From Alphaproteobacteria bacterium (GTDB lineage: Bacteria > Pseudomonadota > Alphaproteobacteria > Rickettsiales > JABSSG01): 10,685 nt of DNA. Below the pieces are notes generated by a model that was not told the DNA's origin, made no database searches, and saw only the letters and a program-made list of their open reading frames with translations. Position numbers and translations under genes: made by a program. The stretch covers positions 1-10,685 of the forward strand of contig JAHZKS010000023.1 in NCBI GenBank assembly GCA_022600235.1, given 5' to 3'. This document shows positions 1 to 6,704 of this stretch, piece after piece. Within the stretch, counting starts at the first letter, position 1. Every line of letters begins with the position of its first letter.

Positions 1-710
1 AAGAATGACATAAAACCTAATTTTACATTATGCTTCTTCACAAATTCGTCCTTATATCTGCTGCGTAAACGCATAACTTTTGAAAGGTCAACCTCGTTGA
101 AAGTTGTCAATATAGCCGCTGTGTTTTGTGAATCTTTCAGTCTTTCAGCTATACGTTGTCTCAGTCTAGACATTTTGACTCTTTCTTCTCCTCTCTCATC
201 AACAGGAGCTATTTCTCCAGTGTCTTGAGAAGCAGATGAACCAGAACCAAGCACATCGGATTTAGTTACTCTGCCATCTTTACCACTACCTTGCATGTTA
301 CTAGTGTCTATATTTTTTTCCGCTGCAATCTTTCTTGAAGCTGGAGACAGGTTATCTTTGGATCCATTTGACACTGGCGCAGGAGCAGATTCTGTTGCTG
401 AAGCTTTTTTCTCTTCTGTCGCTGGAACTTCTTTCTTCTCTGCACCGCTTGATTTATCAGCTTCGTTACCACCGGCACCTGCTTTTATACTTCCTAGCGC
501 ATCTCCTTCTTTCACCACAGCACCTTCTTTCGCTGTGATAGATGCTAAAGTACCGGCAGCTTCTGCTGTAACTTCTAGAGTAATTTTATCTGTTTCTAAC
601 TCCACTAAAAGTTCATCGGCACTAACCGAATCACCTTCTTTTTTATGCCATTTACCAATAGTTGCCTCTGATACTGATTCTCCTAGTGGTGGAACTTTTA
701 TTTCACTCAT
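1..710 (-). CDS. sucB: Dihydrolipoyllysine succinyltransferase, E2 of 2-oxoglutarate dehydrogenase (3' end outside window)
   Basis: This is the E2 core of the cytoplasmic 2-oxoglutarate dehydrogenase complex, which moves the succinyl group from the E1-bound intermediate through lipoyl-lysine to CoA. The 236 residues visible, read from the minus strand, begin MSEIKVPPLGESVSEATIG. An N-terminal lipoyl domain spans about residues 1-76, with the lipoylated lysine at Lys42 in ETDKITLEV. An Ala/Pro/Glu/Lys-rich flexible linker covers about 80-118, and a peripheral subunit-binding domain about 119-155 (SPASRKIAAEKN, GKDGRVTKSDVL). The catalytic acyltransferase domain opens at about 178 (KMSRLRQRIAERL) and runs off the left edge. 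The VPPLGESV start and the DKI lipoyl motif favour the succinyl-transferring family over pyruvate dehydrogenase E2. The ATG at 710-708 follows sucA by 12 bp and has a good Shine-Dalgarno sequence, AAGAGG, at 722-717. It should be co-transcribed with sucA. Confidence 0.95.
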   Translation of the reverse strand, partial: MSEIKVPPLGESVSEATIGKWHKKEGDSVSADELLVELETDKITLEVTAEAAGTLASITAKEGAVVKEGDALGSIKAGAGGNEADKSSGAEKKEVPATEEKKASATESAPAPVSNGSKDNLSPASRKIAAEKNIDTSNMQGSGKDGRVTKSDVLGSGSSASQDTGEIAPVDERGEERVKMSRLRQRIAERLKDSQNTAAILTTFNEVDLSKVMRLRSRYKDEFVKKHNVKLGFMSF

Positions 711-722
711 ATTAAGCCTCTT

Positions 723-2927
723 TTAATTGATCGCTTCTTTTATTATTTCTTTTTGTCTTCTGTTATGCACCGAAGCATATCCTGCAGCAGTTGAAGCAGA
801 ATAACCTCTGCCTACATATTCTAATGGTTTCTTGATCTTCAATTTTTCCATTAATTGCTCAATCCTTGGTCTTATAAAGTACCAAGCCCCCATGTTTCTT
901 GGCTCTTCCTGACACCACACCAACTCTTCTGCATTAGTGTATTTCTTTAATTCTGCCAGTAATTCTTTCTCTGGGAAAGGATAATATTGCTCCACTCTGA
1001 TTATAGATACATTCTTTTTATTGTCTTTTTTTACACCTTCTAACAATTCATAATATATTTTCCCACTACACAAAACCAACTTCTTTGATTCTTTATTATT
1101 ATCTCTATTGTCAGATAATATAGGTGAAAATTCTTTTCCTTCGCCAAACTCTTCTATCGTGGACACTGCACTAGGATGCCTTAATAAAGATTTAGGAGAC
1201 ATAACGATTAAAGGCTTTCTATAATTCCTATGAATTTGCCTTCTTAAAGCATGAAAATAGTTTGCTGGAGTTGTGCAATTTACAACTTGCATGTTGTTTT
1301 CAGCACACAATTGCAGATATCTTTCTAACCTTGCAGAGCTATGCTCTGGACCTTGCCCTTCATAACCATGAGGAAGGAGCATCACTAATCCACTAGCTCT
1401 CATCCACTTCATCTCAGCTGAAGATATAAATTGATCTATGACGATTTGCGCACCATTTGAAAAATCTCCAAATTGAGCTTCCCATATTACAAGATTATTT
1501 GGGTTAACAAGACTGTATCCATATTCAAAACCAAGCACCGCATACTCAGACAAGCAACTATTTATCACCTCAAAATGCGCTTGGTCTTTTGAGATATTAT
1601 TTAGAGGAGTAAATTTACCTCCCGTTTCCTGATCTGTTACAACACTATGCCTGTGAGAAAACGTCCCTCTCTGACTATCTTGACCAGAAAGCCTTACTCT
1701 TGTACCTTCCAAAAGCAATGACCCTATAGCTAAAGCTTCACCAGTTGCCCAATCTATGTTTTCTCCTGAAGATAAAGACAATGTACGCTTTTCAAACCCC
1801 TTTAATATAGTTTTATGAGCCTTAAAGTCAGATGGAAGATTTATAAGAGCTTTACCAATCTCCTCTGTTGTCTTTTTATTTATACCTGTTTTTTTATCTT
1901 TGCCTCTAGTTTCACTATAACTTACAAAACCTTTCCATAATCCTTCAAACCACTCTTCTTTTTCTGGTTTATAAGTTTTTGAAGCCTCTAACTCTTTATC
2001 TAATTGTTTCCTATATTTTGACTTTACTTCAGAGACATAAGATTCTTCTATAATATTTTTTTCTATGAGTTCCTTGGCATAAATATCAGATGGAGTAGAA
2101 AGATTATCCACCTTCTTATACATAGAAGGCTGCGTAAATCTTGGTTCATCTATCTCGTTATGCCCATGTAATCTGTAACATACTAAGTCTATTACTATAT
2201 CTTTCTTAAACTTATTTCTATATTGAGCTGCAATTGCACTAGCCTTAGCAACTTCTAAAGCACAATTTCCATTAACATGAAATATCGGAGCCTTTACAGT
2301 TTTTGCAACCTCTGTTGCATACCTTCCTGAGCGAGCCTCTTCAGATGTAGCGGTAAATCCTACCTGATTATTTATTACTATATGCACTGTACCACCAGCA
2401 TTATAACCAGAAAGCTCACTTAGCACCAAAGACTCCATAACCACACCCTGGCCCGCAAACGCAGCATCTCCATGAAATAATACACCCGCAGCTTTCACCC
2501 TATCCTTGTCACCAAAACAATCTTGTTTTGCTCTAACTTTACCTGCTACAACAGGGTTAACTGCCTCTAAATGAGATGGGTTCGCAGCCAAAGAAATATG
2601 CACTTTATTTCCATTATCAAACTTCAAGTCATAAGACGTACCTAAGTGATATTTCACATCACCTGAAACATCTAGATGCTCTGGATGAGCCATATTACCT
2701 TGAAATTCAGACAACATAGATCTATAAGGCTTGTTGAAAATCTTTGTTAACATACTAAGCCTTCCTCTATGAGGCATACCAAAAACTATATCTTCTACGC
2801 CAGATTCCGACAATTCTCTTATTATCTTCCTTGCAGCGATAATTGAATTTTCAGCCCCCTCTATAGAAAATCTTTTTGCACCGGGAAACCTGCTTTGAAG
2901 AAATTGCTCAAAAGTTTCTACTTGCAA
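723..2927 (-). CDS. sucA: 2-oxoglutarate dehydrogenase E1, C-terminal three quarters of a frameshifted sucA
   Basis: This frame carries the thiamine-diphosphate catalytic core and transketolase-like domains of the E1 subunit, which decarboxylates 2-oxoglutarate and succinylates the E2 lipoyl group. Visible motifs, numbered in this 734-residue frame, are RFPGAKRFSIEG (13-24), MPHRGRL (51-57) and KYHLG (92-96). They continue with NPSHLEAVNPV (116-126), the ThDP/Mg region GDAAFAGQG (153-161) with INNQVGF (185-191), and HGHNEIDEP (254-262). The C-terminal half has SGQDSQRGTFSHRH (414-427) and CQEEPRNMGAWY near the end. The only start is a TTG at 2927 with no Shine-Dalgarno sequence. It lies inside what should be continuous protein, so independent initiation looks unlikely. 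Joined to the upstream frame (2908-3564) by removing one base, it gives about 946 residues, normal for SucA (E. coli 933). It ends in TAA 12 bp before sucB. Confidence 0.9.
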   Translation of the reverse strand: MQVETFEQFLQSRFPGAKRFSIEGAENSIIAARKIIRELSESGVEDIVFGMPHRGRLSMLTKIFNKPYRSMLSEFQGNMAHPEHLDVSGDVKYHLGTSYDLKFDNGNKVHISLAANPSHLEAVNPVVAGKVRAKQDCFGDKDRVKAAGVLFHGDAAFAGQGVVMESLVLSELSGYNAGGTVHIVINNQVGFTATSEEARSGRYATEVAKTVKAPIFHVNGNCALEVAKASAIAAQYRNKFKKDIVIDLVCYRLHGHNEIDEPRFTQPSMYKKVDNLSTPSDIYAKELIEKNIIEESYVSEVKSKYRKQLDKELEASKTYKPEKEEWFEGLWKGFVSYSETRGKDKKTGINKKTTEEIGKALINLPSDFKAHKTILKGFEKRTLSLSSGENIDWATGEALAIGSLLLEGTRVRLSGQDSQRGTFSHRHSVVTDQETGGKFTPLNNISKDQAHFEVINSCLSEYAVLGFEYGYSLVNPNNLVIWEAQFGDFSNGAQIVIDQFISSAEMKWMRASGLVMLLPHGYEGQGPEHSSARLERYLQLCAENNMQVVNCTTPANYFHALRRQIHRNYRKPLIVMSPKSLLRHPSAVSTIEEFGEGKEFSPILSDNRDNNKESKKLVLCSGKIYYELLEGVKKDNKKNVSIIRVEQYYPFPEKELLAELKKYTNAEELVWCQEEPRNMGAWYFIRPRIEQLMEKLKIKKPLEYVGRGYSASTAAGYASVHNRRQKEIIKEAIN

Positions 2928-3564
2928 TAAAGAATTTTAAAATTTCTTTTTTCTCTTCATTTGGCAAATCATTTTCTTTCTCAAAATTTTCTATTTTCTT
3001 TTCCAACCAGTCGTTTTCTTCAAAATTATCGGAATAAGAAAACTCATAACCCACTTTATTTGAATAGACATTCTCTAAAGAGGAAATTATTTGTTTTACC
3101 GTAGCATCTTTCATGCCGCATACTTCTGACTTCAAAGAAACCGAAACATCTAAATCTTTTTCTCTTACACCAAATGACTCTGCATCTAATCTGAGATCTT
3201 TTTTAGTTGGAAGCTTTTCTATCTCTAAAGGATCTATTTGAGCTAAATAATGCCCTCTTTTACGATAAGATTTAATTAACCCCATTACTCTAGCAGAAAG
3301 AGTATCTGTAGATTTTCCTTCCGAAGGCTTTTCTTCTTCACCCTCTGTTTCACGTGAAACATGCAGAATTTTATTCTTATAAGGAGCCCAAGAAGGAGAT
3401 CTAACAAACTCCTCTTTCTCTTCAATCCTTTCAAAATAAGACTGCCAGGTAGAATCCACAGATTCTGGATCTTTCAAATACTGATTATACAACTCTTCTA
3501 CAAAAAGACTGTTCAAACTAAAAAGTTGCGAAGTTGTTTTTTGAGAATTATTACTCTCAGACAT
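2908..3564 (-). CDS. sucA: 2-oxoglutarate dehydrogenase E1, N-terminal fragment of a frameshifted sucA
   Basis: This 218-residue frame holds the true start of SucA. The E1 N-terminal helix motif, LFVEELYNQYLKDPESVDSTWQ (about 20-41), is thought to help E1 dock to the E2 core. A charged, poorly conserved linker follows (about 45-90), then GLIKSYRKRGHYLAQIDPL (about 95-113). Near its end NEEKKEILKF (202-211) matches the family segment just before the catalytic core, after which it runs out of frame into FIASRNF and TGA at 2910-2908. The expected continuation (LLQVETFEQFLQSRFPGAKRF) is present one base over, so this is a one-base insertion rather than a separate gene. The ATG at 3564 lies 1 bp after the sucD stop, with GAAGGG as Shine-Dalgarno. 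The linker at residues 68-73 is encoded by an exact parS sequence. Confidence 0.88.
   Translation of the reverse strand: MSESNNSQKTTSQLFSLNSLFVEELYNQYLKDPESVDSTWQSYFERIEEKEEFVRSPSWAPYKNKILHVSRETEGEEEKPSEGKSTDTLSARVMGLIKSYRKRGHYLAQIDPLEIEKLPTKKDLRLDAESFGVREKDLDVSVSLKSEVCGMKDATVKQIISSLENVYSNKVGYEFSYSDNFEENDWLEKKIENFEKENDLPNEEKKEILKFFIASRNF
2911..2938 (-). other. Frameshift junction inside sucA
   Basis: The upstream frame ends at TGA 2910-2908. The downstream frame is closed upstream by an in-frame TAA at 2939-2937, so the change of frame must fall between these stops. Removing one T from the TTT at 2931-2929, or one A from the AAAA at 2938-2935, restores one open frame of normal SucA length and spacing (ILKFLLQVETFEQFL or ILNSLLQVETFEQFL). 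No stop or obvious slippery codon pair typical of programmed +1 frameshifting sits here. A sequencing or assembly indel, or a recent mutation, are the simplest explanations. Confidence 0.85.
3346..3361. promoter_or_regulatory. parS, ParB-binding centromere-like site within sucA
   Basis: The 16 bases TGTTTCACGTGAAACA form a perfect palindrome identical to the consensus parS of ParABS chromosome segregation systems. ParB (Spo0J) loads here, slides out as a clamp and nucleates the partition complex, normally close to the replication origin. The site is intragenic, encoding SucA residues 68-73 (HVSRET) in the charged linker between the N-terminal helix and the first conserved block, where sequence is free to drift. 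No parB gene lies in the window. The identity of the site is read directly from the sequence; its function here is inferred. Confidence 0.85.
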
Positions 3565-3565
3565 C

Positions 3566-4441
3566 TCATCCCTTCAAAATTTTTGAAACTGTTTCTCCTA
3601 TAGCTGCAGGAGTAGGAGATATATGTACTCCAGCAGATTTTAAAGCCTCTAATTTTGCCTCTGCACCACCAGATCCACCAGATATTATTGCACCAGCATG
3701 ACCCATTCTCTTTCCTGGAGGCGCTGTTACACCTGCAATAAATGCAACCATAGGCTTTTTAATTTTTGATTTTTTTATAAATTCTGCCGCTTCCTCTTCA
3801 GCGCTACCACCAATCTCACCTATCATAACTATAGATTCAGTTTTAGGGTCTGATAAGAACATTTCTATACAATCAATGAAGTTAGTCCCATTTACAGGAT
3901 CACCACCAATACCAATACAAGTTGATTGACCAAACCCAGCTTTAGTTGTCTGATCCACCGCTTCATATGTTAAAGTTCCAGACCTAGAAACAATACCGAT
4001 ACTACCAGGCTTGTGTATGTATCCAGGCATAATACCGATTTTACACTCACCAGGAGTAATAACACCAGGACAGTTAGGACCAATCAATCTAGTTTTTGAT
4101 TTTTTCAAAGCGCTTTTCACTTTTATCATATCCATAACAGGTATTCCTTCTGTTATACACACAACTAAATCCATCTCTGCTTCTATGGCTTCCATTATAG
4201 AATCAGCAGCAAATGGAGGAGGAACATAAATCACAGAAGCTGTAGCTCCAGTTTTGTCTTTTGCCTCAAGCACAGTATTAAACACAGGAAGATCAAGATG
4301 CTTCATCCCTCCTTTACCAGGAGTAACACCACCCACCATTTTTGTTCCATACTCTATTGCTTGAGTTGAATGAAATGTACCTTGAGACCCAGTAAAACCC
4401 TGGCAAATAACTTTTGTTTCTTTATTAACTAATACAGACAT
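3566..4441 (-). CDS. sucD: Succinyl-CoA synthetase (succinate-CoA ligase) alpha subunit
   Basis: The alpha subunit binds CoA and carries the phosphohistidine of succinyl-CoA synthetase, which converts succinyl-CoA to succinate with formation of a nucleoside triphosphate. Its 291 residues match the usual length (E. coli 289). The N-terminal CoA-binding Rossmann domain shows ICQGFTGSQGTFH (12-24) and GVTPGKGG (38-45). The segment GPNCPGVITPGECKIG (121-136) and SRSGTLTYE (152-160) lie mid-protein. The ligase domain has GEIGGSAEEEAAEF (208-221), and the phosphorylated histidine is His248 in MGHAGAIISGGSGGA. The ATG at 4441 lies 5 bp after the sucC stop, with AGGA overlapping that stop as ribosome-binding site. 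The stop is 1 bp before the sucA ATG. The alpha subunit should be translationally coupled to and complexed with SucC. Confidence 0.97.
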   Translation of the reverse strand: MSVLVNKETKVICQGFTGSQGTFHSTQAIEYGTKMVGGVTPGKGGMKHLDLPVFNTVLEAKDKTGATASVIYVPPPFAADSIMEAIEAEMDLVVCITEGIPVMDMIKVKSALKKSKTRLIGPNCPGVITPGECKIGIMPGYIHKPGSIGIVSRSGTLTYEAVDQTTKAGFGQSTCIGIGGDPVNGTNFIDCIEMFLSDPKTESIVMIGEIGGSAEEEAAEFIKKSKIKKPMVAFIAGVTAPPGKRMGHAGAIISGGSGGAEAKLEALKSAGVHISPTPAAIGETVSKILKG

Positions 4442-4446
4442 TTTTC

Positions 4447-5607
4447 CTATTTCTTTATTACATTAACTGCTTTTTGTGCAGCATCGTCAAGATCATCAGC
4501 TGTAACAATTTCTAGCCCAGACTCTGCTAGCAATTTTTTACCTAGCTCAAAATTAGTCCCCGCAAGTCTAACCACCAGCGGAATGCTTACTCCTACATCT
4601 TTCACAGCAGCAATAATTCCTTCAGCTATAATATCGCACTTCATGATACCGCCAAAAATATTAACCAAAATAGCGCTCACATTTTTATCAGAAAGAATGA
4701 TTTTAAAAGCTTCAGAAACTCTCTCTTTTGTTGCACCACCACCAACATCTAAAAAGTTTGCAGGCTCTGCCCCATAATACTTGATGATATCCATAGTAGA
4801 CATCGCAAGCCCAGCTCCATTTACCATACATCCTATATTACCATCCATCTTCACATAGCTAAGATCATGTTCTTTTGCTCTCAACTCTAAGGGATCTTCT
4901 TCTGCCTCATCTCTATATTCCATAAGGTCTTTATGTCTATATAAAGCATTATCGTCAAAATTAACTTTTGCATCCAAAGCGACTACGTCACCTTCTTTTG
5001 TTTTTACTAATGGGTTGATTTCAACTTGATCACAATCAAGCTCTATAAAGGCTTTGTATAGACTTAACGCTACCTTAACAAATTTTTTCAACAAATCGCC
5101 TTCTAAACCTAGAGCAAACGCAAGCTGCCTAGCGTGAAAACCCATCATTTCACCGTTTTTGATTTGCACTTTAATTATTTTCTCGGGATTTTTTTCTGCC
5201 ACCTCTTCAATATCCATACCACCTTCTGATGACACGATAAACACAGGCACAGATGAAGATCTATCCGTTACTATGCTTAAGTAATATTCTTTATCTATAT
5301 TTGAGCCGCTTTCTATATATACCCTTCTAACCTGTTGTCCTTCAGGGCCTGTTTGATGCGTTACTAAAGTTTTACCAAACATTTCTTTTCCTAAAGAAAT
5401 AGCTTCTTCTTTTGTTTTCGCCAACTTCACACCACCAGCTTTACCTCTACCACCAGCATGAATTTGCGCCTTTACAACCCAAACCTTGGTATCGAGTTCT
5501 CTTACAGCAGCTTCTATTTCTGCAGGATTCAAAGCCGGAATTCCTTCAGGAACAGGGACCCCATATTTACGCAACACTTCTTTAGCTTGATATTCGTGAA
5601 TATTCAT
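4447..5607 (-). CDS. sucC: Succinyl-CoA synthetase (ADP/GDP-forming) beta subunit
   Basis: The beta subunit provides the ATP-grasp nucleotide site and the succinate site of succinyl-CoA synthetase. From the ATG at 5607 it begins MNIHEYQAKEVLRKYG, the standard family N-terminus, giving 386 residues (E. coli 388). An in-frame GTG at 5616 would add three residues (MVV) and is less likely. Visible landmarks include VKAQIHAGGRGKAGGVKLA in the ATP-grasp domain and EINPLVKTKEGDVVALDAKVNFDDNALYRH. The C-terminal half has NGAGLAMSTMDIIKYYGAEPANF followed by LDVGGGA, and NIFGGIMKCDIIAEGI. The ribosome-binding site is weak (GAGTGG, about 9 bases before the ATG). It is the first gene of the sucCDAB run, after a 148-bp gap from mdh that may hold its promoter. 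Confidence 0.96.
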   Translation of the reverse strand: MNIHEYQAKEVLRKYGVPVPEGIPALNPAEIEAAVRELDTKVWVVKAQIHAGGRGKAGGVKLAKTKEEAISLGKEMFGKTLVTHQTGPEGQQVRRVYIESGSNIDKEYYLSIVTDRSSSVPVFIVSSEGGMDIEEVAEKNPEKIIKVQIKNGEMMGFHARQLAFALGLEGDLLKKFVKVALSLYKAFIELDCDQVEINPLVKTKEGDVVALDAKVNFDDNALYRHKDLMEYRDEAEEDPLELRAKEHDLSYVKMDGNIGCMVNGAGLAMSTMDIIKYYGAEPANFLDVGGGATKERVSEAFKIILSDKNVSAILVNIFGGIMKCDIIAEGIIAAVKDVGVSIPLVVRLAGTNFELGKKLLAESGLEIVTADDLDDAAQKAVNVIKK

Positions 5608-5755
5608 AACAACCACTCATAGATCACATTTTACTCGCATGTTTTACAACACGAAAACACCTTTGAAAAGAGATTTCTCTTATTTCTTACATCTGATGAT
5701 ACTATCTTTGCTGAACCTTTGCCAGAACTTATCACAAAACAGTAAATATTATTAT
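5608..5755 (-). promoter_or_regulatory. mdh-sucC intergenic region, possible suc promoter
   Basis: This is one of only two sizeable gaps in the window. On the minus strand it holds a -10-like TAAAAT at 5633-5628, about 20 bases before the sucC ATG, but no convincing -35 element. It also holds an inverted repeat TGTTTT/AAAACA around 5640-5659 (8-base loop) overlapping where a -35 would be, and a short AAGAG/CTCTT hairpin at 5668-5681. Neither hairpin is GC-rich with a U-run, so no terminator is called after mdh. A promoter for sucCDAB here is plausible but not proven. Confidence 0.3.
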
Positions 5756-6682
5756 CTATACAGATGTAGCTTTAGTTAATTCTTTCACCGCAGACACAGA
5801 TCTTTGGAAAGAAAACTTTTCTTCTTTGGTCAATTCAAGCTCAAGTATTTTTTCCACTCCCTTGCTGCCAATGATAACAGGCACACCAACATAGATGTCC
5901 TTTTCTCCATACTCACCATTTAAATAGGCAGCGCAAGGAAGAAGCCTTTTTCTATCAAACATGTATGACTCTGCCATTTCAATCGCTGAAGCCGCTGGAG
6001 CATAAAAAGCAGATCCAGTTTTTAGAAGCCCAACAATCTCAGCGCCTCCTTTTCTAGTACGCTCGGTGATTTCATCTATTTCTTTTTTACTTAACAATGA
6101 AGTCAAAGAAACTCCGCCAACAGTTGTGTGATTATTTAAAGGAACCATTGTGTCTCCATGCCCACCCAAAACCAGGCTTTTGATTTCTTTTACAGAAACT
6201 CCTGTGGCCTGACTGACAAAAAAATTATATCTGGAAGTGTCCAGTACACCAGCCATTCCTATAACTTTCTTGGGGCTTATCCCAGAAGCTTTTTGCATAA
6301 CATAAACCATAGCGTCTAAAGGATTAGTAACAACTATCACAAACGCACCTGGTGAATGCTTCTTTATGTTTTCTGCTACAGATTTTATTACTTTTGTGTT
6401 TACAGAAATAAGATCATCTCTGCTCATACCGGGTTTACGAGCAATACCCGCTGTTACTATTATCACATCCGAGTTTTCTATGTCTGAATATGAATTTGTT
6501 CCAACCACAGAAGCATCTACACCTTCTGCAGCAGCACACTGAGATATATCCAAGGCTTTACCTTGCGGCACCCCCTCAACAATGTCAAACAAAACGATGT
6601 CTGCTGTTCCTTTCATGGCCAATATATGGGCCATTGTGCCACCTATATTACCAGCACCTATTAAAGATATTTTCTTTCTCAT
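5756..6682 (-). CDS. mdh: Malate dehydrogenase (NAD-dependent, LDH-like type)
   Basis: This enzyme oxidises malate to oxaloacetate with NAD+ in the TCA cycle and acts in the cytoplasm. Its 308 residues fit the LDH-like bacterial MDH family. The Rossmann motif is GAGNIGG (9-15), with Asp33 at the end of the second strand for NAD+ selectivity. The substrate loop is ARKPGMSRDD (81-90). Arg82, where lactate dehydrogenases carry Gln, marks dicarboxylate specificity, and Arg88 and Arg151 complete the substrate contacts. VTNPLDAMVYV (118-128) and GMAGVLDTSR (142-151) are typical, and the catalytic His175 lies in LGGHGDTMVPL. The ATG at 6682 has a G6 run (CGGGGGG) five bases upstream as Shine-Dalgarno. 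The start is only 22 bp after the rho stop, so it may be read from the rho promoter. mdh next to sucCDAB is the usual alphaproteobacterial arrangement. Confidence 0.96.
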   Translation of the reverse strand: MRKKISLIGAGNIGGTMAHILAMKGTADIVLFDIVEGVPQGKALDISQCAAAEGVDASVVGTNSYSDIENSDVIIVTAGIARKPGMSRDDLISVNTKVIKSVAENIKKHSPGAFVIVVTNPLDAMVYVMQKASGISPKKVIGMAGVLDTSRYNFFVSQATGVSVKEIKSLVLGGHGDTMVPLNNHTTVGGVSLTSLLSKKEIDEITERTRKGGAEIVGLLKTGSAFYAPAASAIEMAESYMFDRKRLLPCAAYLNGEYGEKDIYVGVPVIIGSKGVEKILELELTKEEKFSFQRSVSAVKELTKATSV

Positions 6683-6704
6683 ACAACCCCCCGTAGATAG
6701 AAAA

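Noticed and set aside
2908..2910. TGA read as tryptophan (altered code)
   Set aside because: TGA ends hemE and sucD at the expected lengths, and reading through the sucA TGA would not restore the correct frame.
2911..2936. Programmed +1 frameshift in sucA
   Set aside because: No stop or starved codon sits in the A site, P-site re-pairing would be poor, no upstream Shine-Dalgarno-like stimulator is evident, and sucA is not known to be recoded.
2947..2952. Six-base A run (coding strand) as the place of the sucA indel
   Set aside because: A deletion there would run into the in-frame TAA at 2939-2937, so the single shift must be downstream of this run.
5668..5681. AAGAG/CTCTT hairpin as an mdh terminator
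   Set aside because: The stem is only five AT-rich base pairs and is followed by just two extra T residues, too weak to call.
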